From: Lachnospira sp900551945
GTDB taxonomy: Bacteria; Bacillota; Clostridia; Lachnospirales; Lachnospiraceae
Direction of reading: 5' to 3'
Assembly (NCBI GenBank): GCA_048380335.1
Contig: DBFCCI010000045.1
Location: 21,240-85,239 of the forward strand
Length of the DNA: 64,000 bases
Shown: positions 1 through 7,745 of the stretch, piece by piece
How the letters are laid out: each line of letters starts with the position of its first letter
How positions within the stretch are numbered: position 1 is the stretch's first letter
Program-made: the position numbers and the translations under genes
The notes under the pieces: generated by a model
What the model saw: the letters and a program-made list of their open reading frames with translations, nothing else
Told to the model about the DNA's origin: nothing
The model's database searches: none

Positions 1-1
1 A

Positions 2-622
2 TCTGAAATAGTAAAAGATGACACTATAATTACAACTAATACATCAGGACTTTCTATTAATGAAATTGCAAAGTCGGTTAAAAAGCCAGAAAGATTTATG
101 GGTATGCACTGGTTTAATCCACCACATCTTGTACCACTTATTGAGATTATAAAGGGCGATGCAACAAGTGATGAAGTTGCTAAACAGGTATACGATTTGA
201 GTCTAGTTATTGAGAAGAAGCCAGTTATTGTTAATAAAGATGTAGCTGGTTTTGCGGCAAATAGATTACAGTTTGCTATACTTAGAGAAGCTCTTGACCT
301 TGTGGATAAAGGTGTTATTTCAGCAGAAGGGATTGACGATGTAATGAAGTACGGTCTTGGCTTTAGATATGCTTGTCTTGGCCCTTTAGAGGTTTCTGAC
401 TTTGGCGGTCTTGATACATTTTATCATATAAGCGAATACTTAGTACAAGATTTATGTGCAGCTAAAGAGCCACCAAAGCTTCTTAAGGAGCATTTTGAAG
501 CAGGAGAATATGGTGTTAAGAGCGAAAAAGGCTTCTATGATTATTCAAATGGCAAAGCTAAAGAAGCGACAAATGCAAGAGATGAGAAGTTCTTGAAGTT
601 ATATAATGCGTTATACAAATAG
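2..622 (+). CDS. 3-hydroxyacyl-CoA dehydrogenase, 5' end outside window
   Basis: The frame is open from base 2, so the N-terminal NAD-binding Rossmann part is cut by the window edge. What remains has the end of the NAD domain (TNTSGLSI, then GMHWFNPPHLVPLIEI) and the all-helical C-terminal domain (KDVAGFAANRLQ, GLGFRYACLGPLEVSDFGGL). The HWFNPP stretch contains the conserved active-site His region of L-3-hydroxyacyl-CoA dehydrogenases. The family oxidises or forms L-3-hydroxyacyl-CoA with NAD(H) in the cytoplasm; in clostridia this is usually the acetoacetyl-CoA to 3-hydroxybutyryl-CoA step of butyrate synthesis. Which acyl chain is used here cannot be told, because thiolase or crotonase neighbours lie outside the window. 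No clear terminator follows. Confidence 0.93.
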   Translation, partial: SEIVKDDTIITTNTSGLSINEIAKSVKKPERFMGMHWFNPPHLVPLIEIIKGDATSDEVAKQVYDLSLVIEKKPVIVNKDVAGFAANRLQFAILREALDLVDKGVISAEGIDDVMKYGLGFRYACLGPLEVSDFGGLDTFYHISEYLVQDLCAAKEPPKLLKEHFEAGEYGVKSEKGFYDYSNGKAKEATNARDEKFLKLYNALYK

Positions 623-768
623 TGAACAATAAGTGGATCTTGTTTTTATTTATTTATGCTTTAAAGATATCACAAATTTTTTATATAATTTTAATTGATT
701 TTAACTACAAGTATGATACAGTAAATATAAGCATTTAGAAAGGTTGCGAGTATTCGCTGTAGAAAGAT

Positions 769-1173
769 ATGGGAAATTTTAAGGATAAGATTGCAAGGTT
801 TATGTATGGCAGATATGGAATGGACCAATTGTCAAGATTGATTATGTATATAACTTTTGCATTGTTGATTATAACTTTATTTGTTCATAGTGGCGTGCTT
901 TATATGGTAGCACTTGCAGGAATTATATATGCTTATTATCGAGCTTTTTCTAGAAATATTTCAAGAAGGTATAGTGAGAATGAAGCGTATCTTAAGGTGA
1001 AATATAAAGTTATTGGTAAGTTTAATAATTTTAAATTTCGTATGAAGGATAGAAAGACACATGTTATATTTAAGTGTCCTAATTGCTCGCAAAAGATTAG
1101 AGTTCCTAGAGGAAAGGGAAATATTAGTATTAAGTGTCCTAAGTGTAGGATTGAATTTACTAAGAAGACTTGA
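769..1173 (+). CDS. Small membrane protein with C-terminal zinc ribbon
   Basis: This is a 134-residue protein with two hydrophobic segments back to back (about residues 26-58), a basic stretch, and a C-terminal rubredoxin-like zinc ribbon: CPNC near residue 103 and CPKC near residue 123. The topology suggests a membrane anchor with the zinc ribbon in the cytoplasm. I do not recognise a named family or function. The ribosome binding site is weak (GAAAG just before ATG). The gene stands alone and ends just before a very strong hairpin terminator at 1228-1306. Two other proteins in this window (at 11088 and 23657) also carry small zinc ribbons joined to membrane segments. Confidence 0.75.
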   Translation: MGNFKDKIARFMYGRYGMDQLSRLIMYITFALLIITLFVHSGVLYMVALAGIIYAYYRAFSRNISRRYSENEAYLKVKYKVIGKFNNFKFRMKDRKTHVIFKCPNCSQKIRVPRGKGNISIKCPKCRIEFTKKT

Positions 1174-1227
1174 TTTTTGGTTGTGAGGATAGCAGTAGTA
1201 TATAAACGAACACACACCAGTAAAAAG

Positions 1228-1306
1228 AACAATCAGCTATATTTGTATGCCATTATCGAACAAGTATGTTCGCTACTGTCATACAAATATGGCTGGTTGT
1301 TTTTTT
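1228..1306 (+). terminator. Long-stem intrinsic terminator
   Basis: A stem of about 22 bp runs from 1228-1249 to 1279-1300, with two G-U pairs in the RNA. Its loop holds a second small hairpin (CGAAC/GTTCG, 1258-1273), and a T-tract at 1299-1306 follows. It closes the zinc-ribbon gene on the + strand. Confidence 0.8.
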
Positions 1307-1671
1307 AATGGTGCATTTATTGTTTATATACTACGGCTATCTTACGGTAGGTTGTTTCTTCCTCCCTTTGTAAATTAATCCTATTGGGGTTTGCAAGAAA
1401 TTTTAGATGTGATAAAAATATGTATATTAAAATTAATAATTGGTTGTGTTTATTTTATATATTCTTGATATCTTATGGTGGGGGTGTAATGGTGCAAGGT
1501 AAGGTTATTATTTGCAAGAGATAATTATTTTGGGACTTTCTTGTTTGGTGGAAAGGGGATTTAGGAGAGTGAAAATGTGGACTTTGTGGGGGAATAGGTG
1601 TAAAATGTTGGTAGTGTTTAAGGTTTCGAATTTTTAATTTTAAGGTTTTAATTTAAGAAGGGAGTGTTAGT
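1307..1671. other. Intergenic stretch before cellulase
   Basis: About 360 bases carry no credible gene. The stretch is rich in T and G on the + strand with G runs such as GGGGGTG and GTGGGGG. No convincing -35/-10 pair was found. It presumably holds the cellulase promoter and leader; the ribosome binding site AAGGGAG lies just before the ATG at 1672. Confidence 0.5.
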
Positions 1672-3228
1672 ATGAAAAAACATTTTTTTAGGAATTTGTT
1701 TGGAATTATTTTTTTGGCAGTATGTATTGTGTGTTTAAATAATAATTCTAATATTGTTAAAGCTGACACTAATGGTTATTATGGCAGGCTTTTTGTAAAT
1801 GGGAATACTATTACGGATAGCTCAGGTAATAATATTCAGTTGAAGGGAATTAGTACGCATGGGATTAACTGGTTTCCTGAGTATGTGAATGAAGATTGTT
1901 TTAGACAGCTTCACAATCAGTTTGGTGCAAACGTTATAAGACTTGCTATGTACACGTCTGAGTATAATGGATATTGTACAGGTGGCAATCAGGAAGAACT
2001 TAAGAACCTTATCAGAGATGGCGTAAGATATGCTACAGAAAATAATATGTATGTTATAGTAGATTGGCATATTTTATCAGATAATAATCCTAATATTTAC
2101 ATAGAGCAGGCAAAACAATTTTTTAATGAAATGTCAGCAGAGTTTGCAGACCATGAAAATGTCTTATATGAAATATGTAATGAGCCTAATGGTGGAACAA
2201 GTTGGTCTGATATAAAGTCTTATGCAGAGCAGATTATACCTATAATTCGTGCAAATGATGAAAATGCTATCATTATTGTTGGAACACCGAATTGGTCACA
2301 GTATGTAAATGAGGCAGCAGCTAATCCTATTACGGGATATTCTAATATAATGTATTCACTCCATTTTTATGCAGCAACACATACAGATTATCTTAGAGAT
2401 ACTATGGAAAGTGCGTTAAATAATGGATTGCCTATATTTGTAACAGAGTATGGAATATGTGATTCTTCTGGAAATGGTGGAATTGATTATTACCAGTCAC
2501 AACAGTGGATTGATATAATGAACAAATATAATGTAAGCTATTGTATGTGGAGTTTGTCTAATAAGTCAGAAACTTCAGCAATAATTAATAATTGGTGTAA
2601 TAAGACTTCCGACTTTACAACAGATGATTTGAGTGCGTCAGGACATTGGCTTTTAAATGTGCTTACAGGAAGTGACGAGTTAAAAGACCGAGTAATGCCA
2701 GATGGTCTTAATTGTGATAGTAATGGTGTATGGAATTATTATATAAATGGAGTTGTTGACACAAGTTATAATGGAATGGCAGAAAATGAGTACGGTTGGT
2801 GGAAAATCACAAACGGTACAGTAGATTTCAACTATAATGGATTAGCAGAAAATGAGTACGGTTGGTGGAAACTAACAAATGGTACAGTAGATTTCAACTA
2901 TAATGGATTAGCCGAAAATGAGTATGGCTGGTGGAAAATTACAAACGGTACAGTAGATTTCAACTATAATGGATTAGCCGAAAATGAATACGGTTGGTGG
3001 AAGCTAACAAACGGTACAGTAGATTTCAACTATAATGGAATGGCAGAAAATGAGTACGGTTGGTGGAAACTAACAAATGGCACAGTAGATTTTAATTATA
3101 ATGGATTAGCCGAAAATGAGTACGGTTGGTGGAAAATTACGAATGGTATAGTAGATTTTAGCTACAATGGATTAGCAAGTAATCAGTATGGAACTTGGAA
3201 TGTTGTGAATGGTCATGTTGTAGAATAA
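1672..3228 (+). CDS. Secreted GH5 endoglucanase with tandem C-terminal repeats
   Basis: The 518-residue protein starts with a Sec signal peptide (basic MKKHFFRN, hydrophobic core, cut probably near VKA-DT). A GH5 barrel follows (about 40-335) with the family signatures LKGISTHGINWF, YEICNEPNG (the Glu of NEP is the acid/base) and FVTEYGICD (the Glu is the nucleophile). The family cleaves internal beta-1,4-glucan bonds of cellulose or related glucans outside the cell. From residue 347 on, the protein is built of 22-residue units of the type AENEYGWWK-TNGTVDFNYNG: six almost identical copies (370-501) plus a divergent one at each end. The aromatic-rich repeats resemble wall- or glycan-binding repeats, so surface attachment is a reasonable inference. 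The site GAAGGGAG sets the start. Confidence 0.95.
   Translation: MKKHFFRNLFGIIFLAVCIVCLNNNSNIVKADTNGYYGRLFVNGNTITDSSGNNIQLKGISTHGINWFPEYVNEDCFRQLHNQFGANVIRLAMYTSEYNGYCTGGNQEELKNLIRDGVRYATENNMYVIVDWHILSDNNPNIYIEQAKQFFNEMSAEFADHENVLYEICNEPNGGTSWSDIKSYAEQIIPIIRANDENAIIIVGTPNWSQYVNEAAANPITGYSNIMYSLHFYAATHTDYLRDTMESALNNGLPIFVTEYGICDSSGNGGIDYYQSQQWIDIMNKYNVSYCMWSLSNKSETSAIINNWCNKTSDFTTDDLSASGHWLLNVLTGSDELKDRVMPDGLNCDSNGVWNYYINGVVDTSYNGMAENEYGWWKITNGTVDFNYNGLAENEYGWWKLTNGTVDFNYNGLAENEYGWWKITNGTVDFNYNGLAENEYGWWKLTNGTVDFNYNGMAENEYGWWKLTNGTVDFNYNGLAENEYGWWKITNGIVDFSYNGLASNQYGTWNVVNGHVVE
2779..3174 (+). repeat. Six 66-bp tandem coding repeats
   Basis: Six in-frame direct repeats of exactly 66 bp (22 codons) follow each other without spacers inside the cellulase gene. 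Most differences are silent or swap K-I for K-L and NGL for NGM. The high DNA identity suggests recent unit duplication or ongoing homogenisation by recombination. Confidence 0.92.
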
Positions 3229-3273
3229 GTTATGCTGCATATAATATAAAAACAACTATTTCATGGCGTATTT

Positions 3274-4983
3274 ATGAATGAAAAAATTGAAAATCTTTTA
3301 AACATAAGCCTTAATGTTAGTGAGGCAGAAAGAGAAAAATCTCCCAGTCTTAGTACAGGATACAATGATGTACTAAAGATTTGGGAGATTATTGTTCGTT
3401 ATACGGGAGATATTGAAAATATTTTAACAAAATATACAATTCAAGATAACAATATCACAGTAAAAAAATTGATTAATAATTATGCAATAATTCATACACC
3501 ACAACAATATGTGGAATTGATAGCTTCTGAACCTGATATAGAGTTTGTTGAAAAGCCTAAACAAATGTATTTTCAGTTAGCATACAGTAAGTCACAATCG
3601 TGTATTAATACGGTGACAAATGTTAATTCTTTGTATGGACTTAGGGGAGAGGGGGTTATTGTAGCTGTAATTGATACGGGAATTGATATAACAAGTATGC
3701 AGTTTAGAAATAAAGACGGTTCGACAAGAATATTAAACATATTAGACCAGACACTTAATTCAGAATGGTCACAGGAAGACATTAATAATTATCTTGGTGT
3801 AAATAATAATGCTTCTGTAAATATAGGCTCACCAATAGGGGTAGATGTAGTTGGTCATGGGACAGATGTGGCAGTTATTGCTTGTGGGAGTGATGGCGTT
3901 GCGCCACTGTCAGATATAATTATTGTAAAAATGGCAGTACCATCACCTAATTCATTTCCACGAACAACACAGCTTATGGAGGCATTAGACTATGTGATTA
4001 ACAAAGCGCAAATGTTTCAAAAACCAGTTGCAATCAATATAAGCTTTGGTAATAATTATGGCGACCATACGGGAAGTGGAATACTTGAACAGTTCATAAA
4101 TGATATTGCAGGAAGTTGGAAATGTTCTATTTGCATTGGAACGGGTAACGAAGGGCTAGGTGCAACTCATGCTAGTGGTTATGTGAAAGAAAATGGAGAA
4201 AATATAGTTGAACTGGCTGTAGGTGAGTATGAGTCTAGCCTTAATATGCAGATATGGAAAGCTTATTGGGACGACTTTGATGTACAGATAATAGCACCAA
4301 ATGGTGTGAATTTGGGAATAATAAACAGATATAATGTTGTAAATAGAATTAATATATTAAATACAACTCTGCTTACATTTTATGGTGAGCCAAAACCATT
4401 TTCTACAAGGCAAGAAATATATATTGATATGATACCACAAAGGGAAGGTGGATATATACAATCTGGAATTTGGAGTTTGAGATTTATTCCTAAAAAAATT
4501 ATTAATGGGCGATATGATATTTGGCTTCCATCAATTAGTGAGCTAAATAATAGTACGGGATTTTTAATACCAGATAGTGAATTGACATTTACAATACCAT
4601 CTACTGCGACTAAAGCTATATCAGTGGGGGCTTACAATGCAGGTACACTTGCACCTGCTTCATTTTCGGGGAGAGGATATGTGTCAGACATTGGGGCAGA
4701 TATTGTCGCAAAACCTGAGATTATAGCACCAGGAGTAGCAGTTAGGCTTAGTACAACTCGAAGTGTTACAGGAACGTCATTTGCAACGCCATTTGTGACG
4801 GGAAGTTCAGCACTTCTTATGGAATGGGGAATTGTAAGAAAAAATGATATATACCTTTATGGAGAGAAGCTAAAAGCATATCTAATAAGTGGAGCTAGGC
4901 AGTTGCCACAGTATGAGCTGAACAATCCTAATGGGGTTACGGGGTGGGGAGCATTATGTCTTTTTGATAGTTTTCCACAATAA
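3274..4983 (+). CDS. Csp-like subtilisin-family (S8) protease
   Basis: This 569-residue S8 protease lacks a signal peptide. An N-terminal pro-domain-like region (1-115) is followed by the catalytic domain with an intact triad: Asp134 in DTGID, His195 in GHGTD and Ser502 in GTSFATP; Asn292 in GTGNEG fits the oxyanion hole. A long insertion (about 300-440) separates His and Ser. This layout matches the clostridial Csp proteases, which activate the cortex hydrolase SleC during spore germination, and many uncharacterised paralogues. Because no sleC is nearby, a germination role is only an inference. The ATG has no good ribosome binding site and follows the cellulase stop by 45 bases, so the start is less certain. 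Confidence 0.88.
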   Translation: MNEKIENLLNISLNVSEAEREKSPSLSTGYNDVLKIWEIIVRYTGDIENILTKYTIQDNNITVKKLINNYAIIHTPQQYVELIASEPDIEFVEKPKQMYFQLAYSKSQSCINTVTNVNSLYGLRGEGVIVAVIDTGIDITSMQFRNKDGSTRILNILDQTLNSEWSQEDINNYLGVNNNASVNIGSPIGVDVVGHGTDVAVIACGSDGVAPLSDIIIVKMAVPSPNSFPRTTQLMEALDYVINKAQMFQKPVAINISFGNNYGDHTGSGILEQFINDIAGSWKCSICIGTGNEGLGATHASGYVKENGENIVELAVGEYESSLNMQIWKAYWDDFDVQIIAPNGVNLGIINRYNVVNRINILNTTLLTFYGEPKPFSTRQEIYIDMIPQREGGYIQSGIWSLRFIPKKIINGRYDIWLPSISELNNSTGFLIPDSELTFTIPSTATKAISVGAYNAGTLAPASFSGRGYVSDIGADIVAKPEIIAPGVAVRLSTTRSVTGTSFATPFVTGSSALLMEWGIVRKNDIYLYGEKLKAYLISGARQLPQYELNNPNGVTGWGALCLFDSFPQ

Positions 4984-5114
4984 GTTTTTGAAAAATATTT
5001 TAGGACGGACATACGTTTGTCTATATGGAATGATATTATATAACTAAAGGATGAAATAGATATATTAGAAACATTGCAATGATTGAAGAATACAAGAAAG
5101 AAGGAGGGATTAAG

Positions 5115-6110
5115 ATGGATAATTCTACGGTTGATATGCTTCAAAATATATTTTCTGGAATTGAACCAGTAATTAATAAGATAGAAGGTGGCAGAGAATA
5201 TACAGAAGAGTTAAGTATTAAATATCGTTGGGTACTAGACGCATTGATTATTACATGTGTAAAAAAACAGGAAGTTGAACAACTTACATTAGTAGTACAA
5301 TTTTGTGAAGCATTAGAGATTACAAAAAATGAATTAAAATATATTGCTACAATGGCAAGTGCAATTATAAGTATGAGTGAAACTAAGTATGTAGATGCTT
5401 ATGAGATAAAGGTAGATACAATTCCAGATAGTGTTTTTAGTGATTATATGTACTTGATTTCTAAAAAATGTATAATGAGTAACGGACATATGACAATTTT
5501 TCAACCTACTTATGAAAATGATGTTACAGTGCAGGTGCTTGAACAAATTAACAAAATAAATACTCCTTATATAAAGATAATTGGAGCAATTATCCATGCC
5601 GATGATTATAAACTTGTTTTTAAAGATAAAGAAAAAGTAAGTTTAGAAAATTGTACTTTTATTGGTGGATATAAAAATGCTATTTTCTTTAATTCTTGTA
5701 AAGAAGTAATGTTAAGTAATTGTCGATTTGAAAATTTTTCAAATAGAACTCTTGTTTTTGATGATAGTAATTTAGTTGTTGTCGATAGTTGTTTATTTAA
5801 AAAGTGCAATATAGATTATGATGACGACTATTATTGGGTTAAGAAGGGTAGTGTTTTTTATTCTGAGGATGTTTCATCTATAGGAAGATTTGAGTTGATT
5901 AATTCTTCGTTGATAGATTGTGGTGTTAGTCATTTATATGACGATGTTTTTGGATTTATTTCAAATATAGATAGCTTTGTTGATAATTGTAGCTTTGAAA
6001 ATTGTTTAATAACAAAATATGGTAGAGATGAATGGAAAAAAGGTTGTATGTTTACTGACGATTCGTTTGCAACAAATTGTAATTATAAAAATTCTTCTGT
6101 ATTTAATTAA
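5115..6110 (+). CDS. Uncharacterised protein with beta-helix-like C-terminal half
   Basis: I do not recognise this 331-residue protein. The start at 5115 is chosen because AAGGAGG lies just before it; an upstream in-frame ATG at 5079 has no such site. The first half is mainly helical. From about residue 165 it shows short repeats of the type LENCTFIGGYKNAIFF / LSNCRFENFSNRTLVF / VVDSCLFKKC / LINSSLIDCG / VDNCSFENC, the periodicity of a right-handed parallel beta-helix. There is no signal peptide or membrane segment, so it is probably cytoplasmic. Codon use is more AT-rich than that of its neighbours. Function unknown. Confidence 0.7.
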   Translation: MDNSTVDMLQNIFSGIEPVINKIEGGREYTEELSIKYRWVLDALIITCVKKQEVEQLTLVVQFCEALEITKNELKYIATMASAIISMSETKYVDAYEIKVDTIPDSVFSDYMYLISKKCIMSNGHMTIFQPTYENDVTVQVLEQINKINTPYIKIIGAIIHADDYKLVFKDKEKVSLENCTFIGGYKNAIFFNSCKEVMLSNCRFENFSNRTLVFDDSNLVVVDSCLFKKCNIDYDDDYYWVKKGSVFYSEDVSSIGRFELINSSLIDCGVSHLYDDVFGFISNIDSFVDNCSFENCLITKYGRDEWKKGCMFTDDSFATNCNYKNSSVFN

Positions 6111-6249
6111 TAAAAAACAAGTGTAATATAAAAATAAAATTATTCAAAAAGAGTTAAGGAAGATAATTATATATTTTAAATATAATAAGCAAGTCAAAAA
6201 GTAGATTGCAAATATCTGTTTTAATGAGAAAACCAATCACTTATCTATA

Positions 6250-6278
6250 TTGACTTTAGATAAAAAGTTTTATATGAT
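6250..6278 (+). promoter_or_regulatory. Housekeeping (sigma-A type) promoter of flavodoxin gene
   Basis: TTGACT at 6250-6255 and TATGAT at 6273-6278 are separated by exactly 17 bases. Transcription would start near 6285, directly at a perfect 8-bp hairpin (TAAGTTAG 6284-6291 / CTAACTTA 6298-6305), which could stabilise the mRNA 5' end. Confidence 0.65.
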
Positions 6279-6367
6279 TAACTTAAGTTAGAAATAACTA
6301 ACTTATAAAAGTTGATATGTCTTTTTGTTGTATATGATATGCAAAAAGAAAGTCTGGAGGTATAAAT

Positions 6368-6802
6368 ATGGATAAGGTAACAGTAGTATATTGGTCACAG
6401 TCAGGTAATACACAGGCAATGGCAGAAGCCGTAGGAGAAGGAATTAAGGAAGCTGGAAAAGAAGCTGAAGTTATATCAGTAGATGCAGCATCAGTTGATA
6501 GCTTAAAAGAAGATACAGTATTTGCACTTGGTTGTCCTGCAATGGGAGCTGAAGTGTTAGAAGAAGCAGAGATGGAGCCATTTGTTACAGAGCTTGAAGC
6601 TTTTGTGTCAGGTAAGAAGATTGGTTTATTTGGTTCATACGGCTGGGGTGACGGTCAGTGGATGCGTGACTGGGAAGAACGTATGAAAGCAGCAGGAGCA
6701 GAGATTGTAACAGGAGCAGGCGTTATTTGCAATGATGCACCAGATGATGAAGCTGTTGCAAGTTGTAAAAATCTTGGAAAAGAGCTTATTGCATTAGCTT
6801 AA
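6368..6802 (+). CDS. Flavodoxin
   Basis: This 144-residue short-chain flavodoxin has the FMN phosphate loop WSQSGNTQ near the N-terminus, the 60s loop region GCPAMGAEVLEE, and the 90s region SYGWGDGQWMRDW, where the aromatic residues stack on the isoalloxazine ring. It is a cytoplasmic one-electron carrier, usually replacing ferredoxin under iron limitation. The site TCTGGAGG sets the start. It has its own promoter and a strong terminator, so it is monocistronic. Codon use is cleaner and less AT-biased than in neighbouring genes, as expected for a highly expressed protein. Confidence 0.95.
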   Translation: MDKVTVVYWSQSGNTQAMAEAVGEGIKEAGKEAEVISVDAASVDSLKEDTVFALGCPAMGAEVLEEAEMEPFVTELEAFVSGKKIGLFGSYGWGDGQWMRDWEERMKAAGAEIVTGAGVICNDAPDDEAVASCKNLGKELIALA

Positions 6803-6830
6803 GAATTGAATTTTTATAAGAATACATAAA

Positions 6831-6880
6831 TAACAGTCGCTAAGTTTTCGTGCAATCACGAATTTTGGCGACTGTTTTTA
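6831..6880 (+). terminator. Flavodoxin terminator
   Basis: An outer stem ACAGTCGC/GCGACTGT (6833-6840 with 6868-6875) encloses an inner TTCGTG-CAAT-CACGAA hairpin, and TTTTT follows. Confidence 0.85.
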
Positions 6881-6895
6881 TATTTATAAAAATGT

Positions 6896-7012
6896 GCAAA
6901 AAGCTCACTTCTTTAGATGTAGGATGGACAGCACAAATGTAAAAATTATGGTTGTTAAATTTGAATAATATGCTATAATAAGCATATGTTTTGATACGAG
7001 CCTTATGCTATC
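6896..7012 (-). repeat. Degenerate arm of an IS605-type mini-element
   Basis: This stretch matches the reverse complement of 49778-49882. It starts with a degenerate version of the end hairpin found there (CTCACTTCTTTAGATGTAG), continues through a similar GGATGGACAGCAC segment, and ends with a perfect 25-base match (6988-7012 against 49778-49802 on the other strand). It is probably one end of an older copy into which the IscB-like relic was inserted or beside which it lies. Confidence 0.55.
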
Positions 7013-7078
7013 GTTAATTTATTCGTAAACGAGTTTTAGCTATTGAAGTGTCAAAAATAATAGAATATGAAATATAGT

Positions 7079-7505
7079 GAACTACCACAGACCATAAAGG
7101 TCTGTGGCTTCTGTTAAATGGTTTACCAGACTAAGTTGTTAGAAATAGCAACTACGATATTTAGGTCATGATACCTTCGGTTGACGCAACAGACCGTTGC
7201 TCTATCGTACATGTTTAAGTTAGGTCAGAGTAAGAAAAGCCTTGTGATATGTACTTAAAAAGCCTTTATATCATTGTCGAGTTGAGGTCGGAATAGTTGA
7301 ATGGTAATAGTTCAACAAAGTACGCAACACCTGCCATTTGGTAGAGTATTTATAAGTAGTGACTTATTTATTTTTTATGTAATTTCTCAAAAAAACAATC
7401 ACTACTTCAAGTTTCGCAAGAGATTGTTGAAAAATATATCCAAAATCAAAGGTAATGGTAACGAACACTGTGTATCCACACACCTAAAGGTATGTGGTTT
7501 TGCAG
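7079..7505 (+). mobile_element. Relic of IscB/IsrB-type (HEARO) element, IS200/IS605 superfamily
   Basis: Two small hairpins bound this segment: CCACAGACC-ATAAA-GGTCTGTGG at 7085-7107 and CCACACACC-TAAA-GGTATGTGG at 7476-7497, the second with one C-A mismatch. Between them lies a strongly folded region (7113-7300) and then a short open frame starting MVIVQQSTQHLPF, which resembles the first residues of IscB/IsrB nucleases. No transposase and no RuvC or HNH motif remains. The order hairpin, folded RNA, ORF start, hairpin is that of HEARO/IscB elements, whose guide RNA lies upstream of the nuclease gene. The family assignment is inferred from architecture and needs a covariance search. Confidence 0.5.
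7113..7300 (+). ncRNA. Candidate omega-RNA (HEARO-like structured RNA)
   Basis: Hand folding gives several stems: AGTTGTT/AGCAACT (7134-7140 with 7147-7153), TACGATA/TATCGTA (7153-7159 with 7203-7209) enclosing GCAAC-AGACC-GTTGC (7186-7200), TTTAAGT/ACTTAAA (7214-7220 with 7253-7259) and GTTGAA/TTCAAC (7296-7301 with 7311-7316). The AGACC loop can pair with GGTC at 7164-7167, a possible pseudoknot. Such density of pairing in AT-rich non-coding DNA points to a functional RNA fold. Identity as an IscB/IsrB guide RNA rests on position directly upstream of an IscB-like start codon. A dedicated terminator lies at 7521-7563. Confidence 0.45.
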
Positions 7506-7519
7506 CTGTTAATATATAA
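7301..7519 (+). pseudogene. Possible IscB/IsrB remnant (72 codons)
   Basis: The frame begins MVIVQQSTQHLPFGRV, similar in pattern to the N-terminal PLMP-type start of IscB/IsrB (hydrophobic strand, then S/T-x-x-P-L), and soon loses any resemblance. Its end runs through the right-end hairpin at 7476-7497. At 72 codons against roughly 350-500 for the family it cannot encode a nuclease. It is best read as a start region joined to the element's end after a large internal deletion. It may equally be a chance frame. Confidence 0.35.
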
Positions 7520-7520
7520 A

Positions 7521-7563
7521 GTGCAGATATTAGGGATTATTTCTTTGGTATCTGCGCTTTTTT
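7521..7563 (+). terminator. Terminator after the IscB-like relic
   Basis: The stem GTGCAGATAT (7521-7530) / GGTATCTGCGC (7547-7557) is followed by seven T (7557-7563). The flavodoxin gene already has its own terminator, so this one would end a transcript of the relic RNA. Confidence 0.7.
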
Positions 7564-7654
7564 ATATTATAAAATAAATATTCTATGTATTATAAAAATA
7601 TATTATAAAAATACCATTTGTAACAAAATTGTAAGATTATAATGTGATATGGTA

Positions 7655-7663
7655 TGGTATAAT
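7655..7663 (+). promoter_or_regulatory. Extended -10 promoter element
   Basis: TGGTATAAT is an extended -10 (TGn-TATAAT) without a good -35. It lies about 80 bases before the GTG of the following coiled-coil gene. Confidence 0.45.
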
Positions 7664-7745
7664 AGCTTTGTTATTTTTATTATTTGCAAAATAACATAAT
7701 TAATAAGTGTGTGTTAATGCGCATTAGAACGGAGGGAGTGTAATT

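Noticed and set aside
1228..1306. Long hairpin as a mobile-element end or riboswitch
   Set aside because: Stem plus T-run directly after a gene is fully explained as an intrinsic terminator.
2779..3174. Regular 66-bp repeats as a possible CRISPR array
   Set aside because: The repeats are contiguous without spacers, in frame, and encode a protein repeat.
7301..7519. Treating the 72-codon frame as an intact small gene
   Set aside because: It runs through the end hairpin of the mobile relic, lacks a proper ribosome binding site, and only its first residues resemble a known family.
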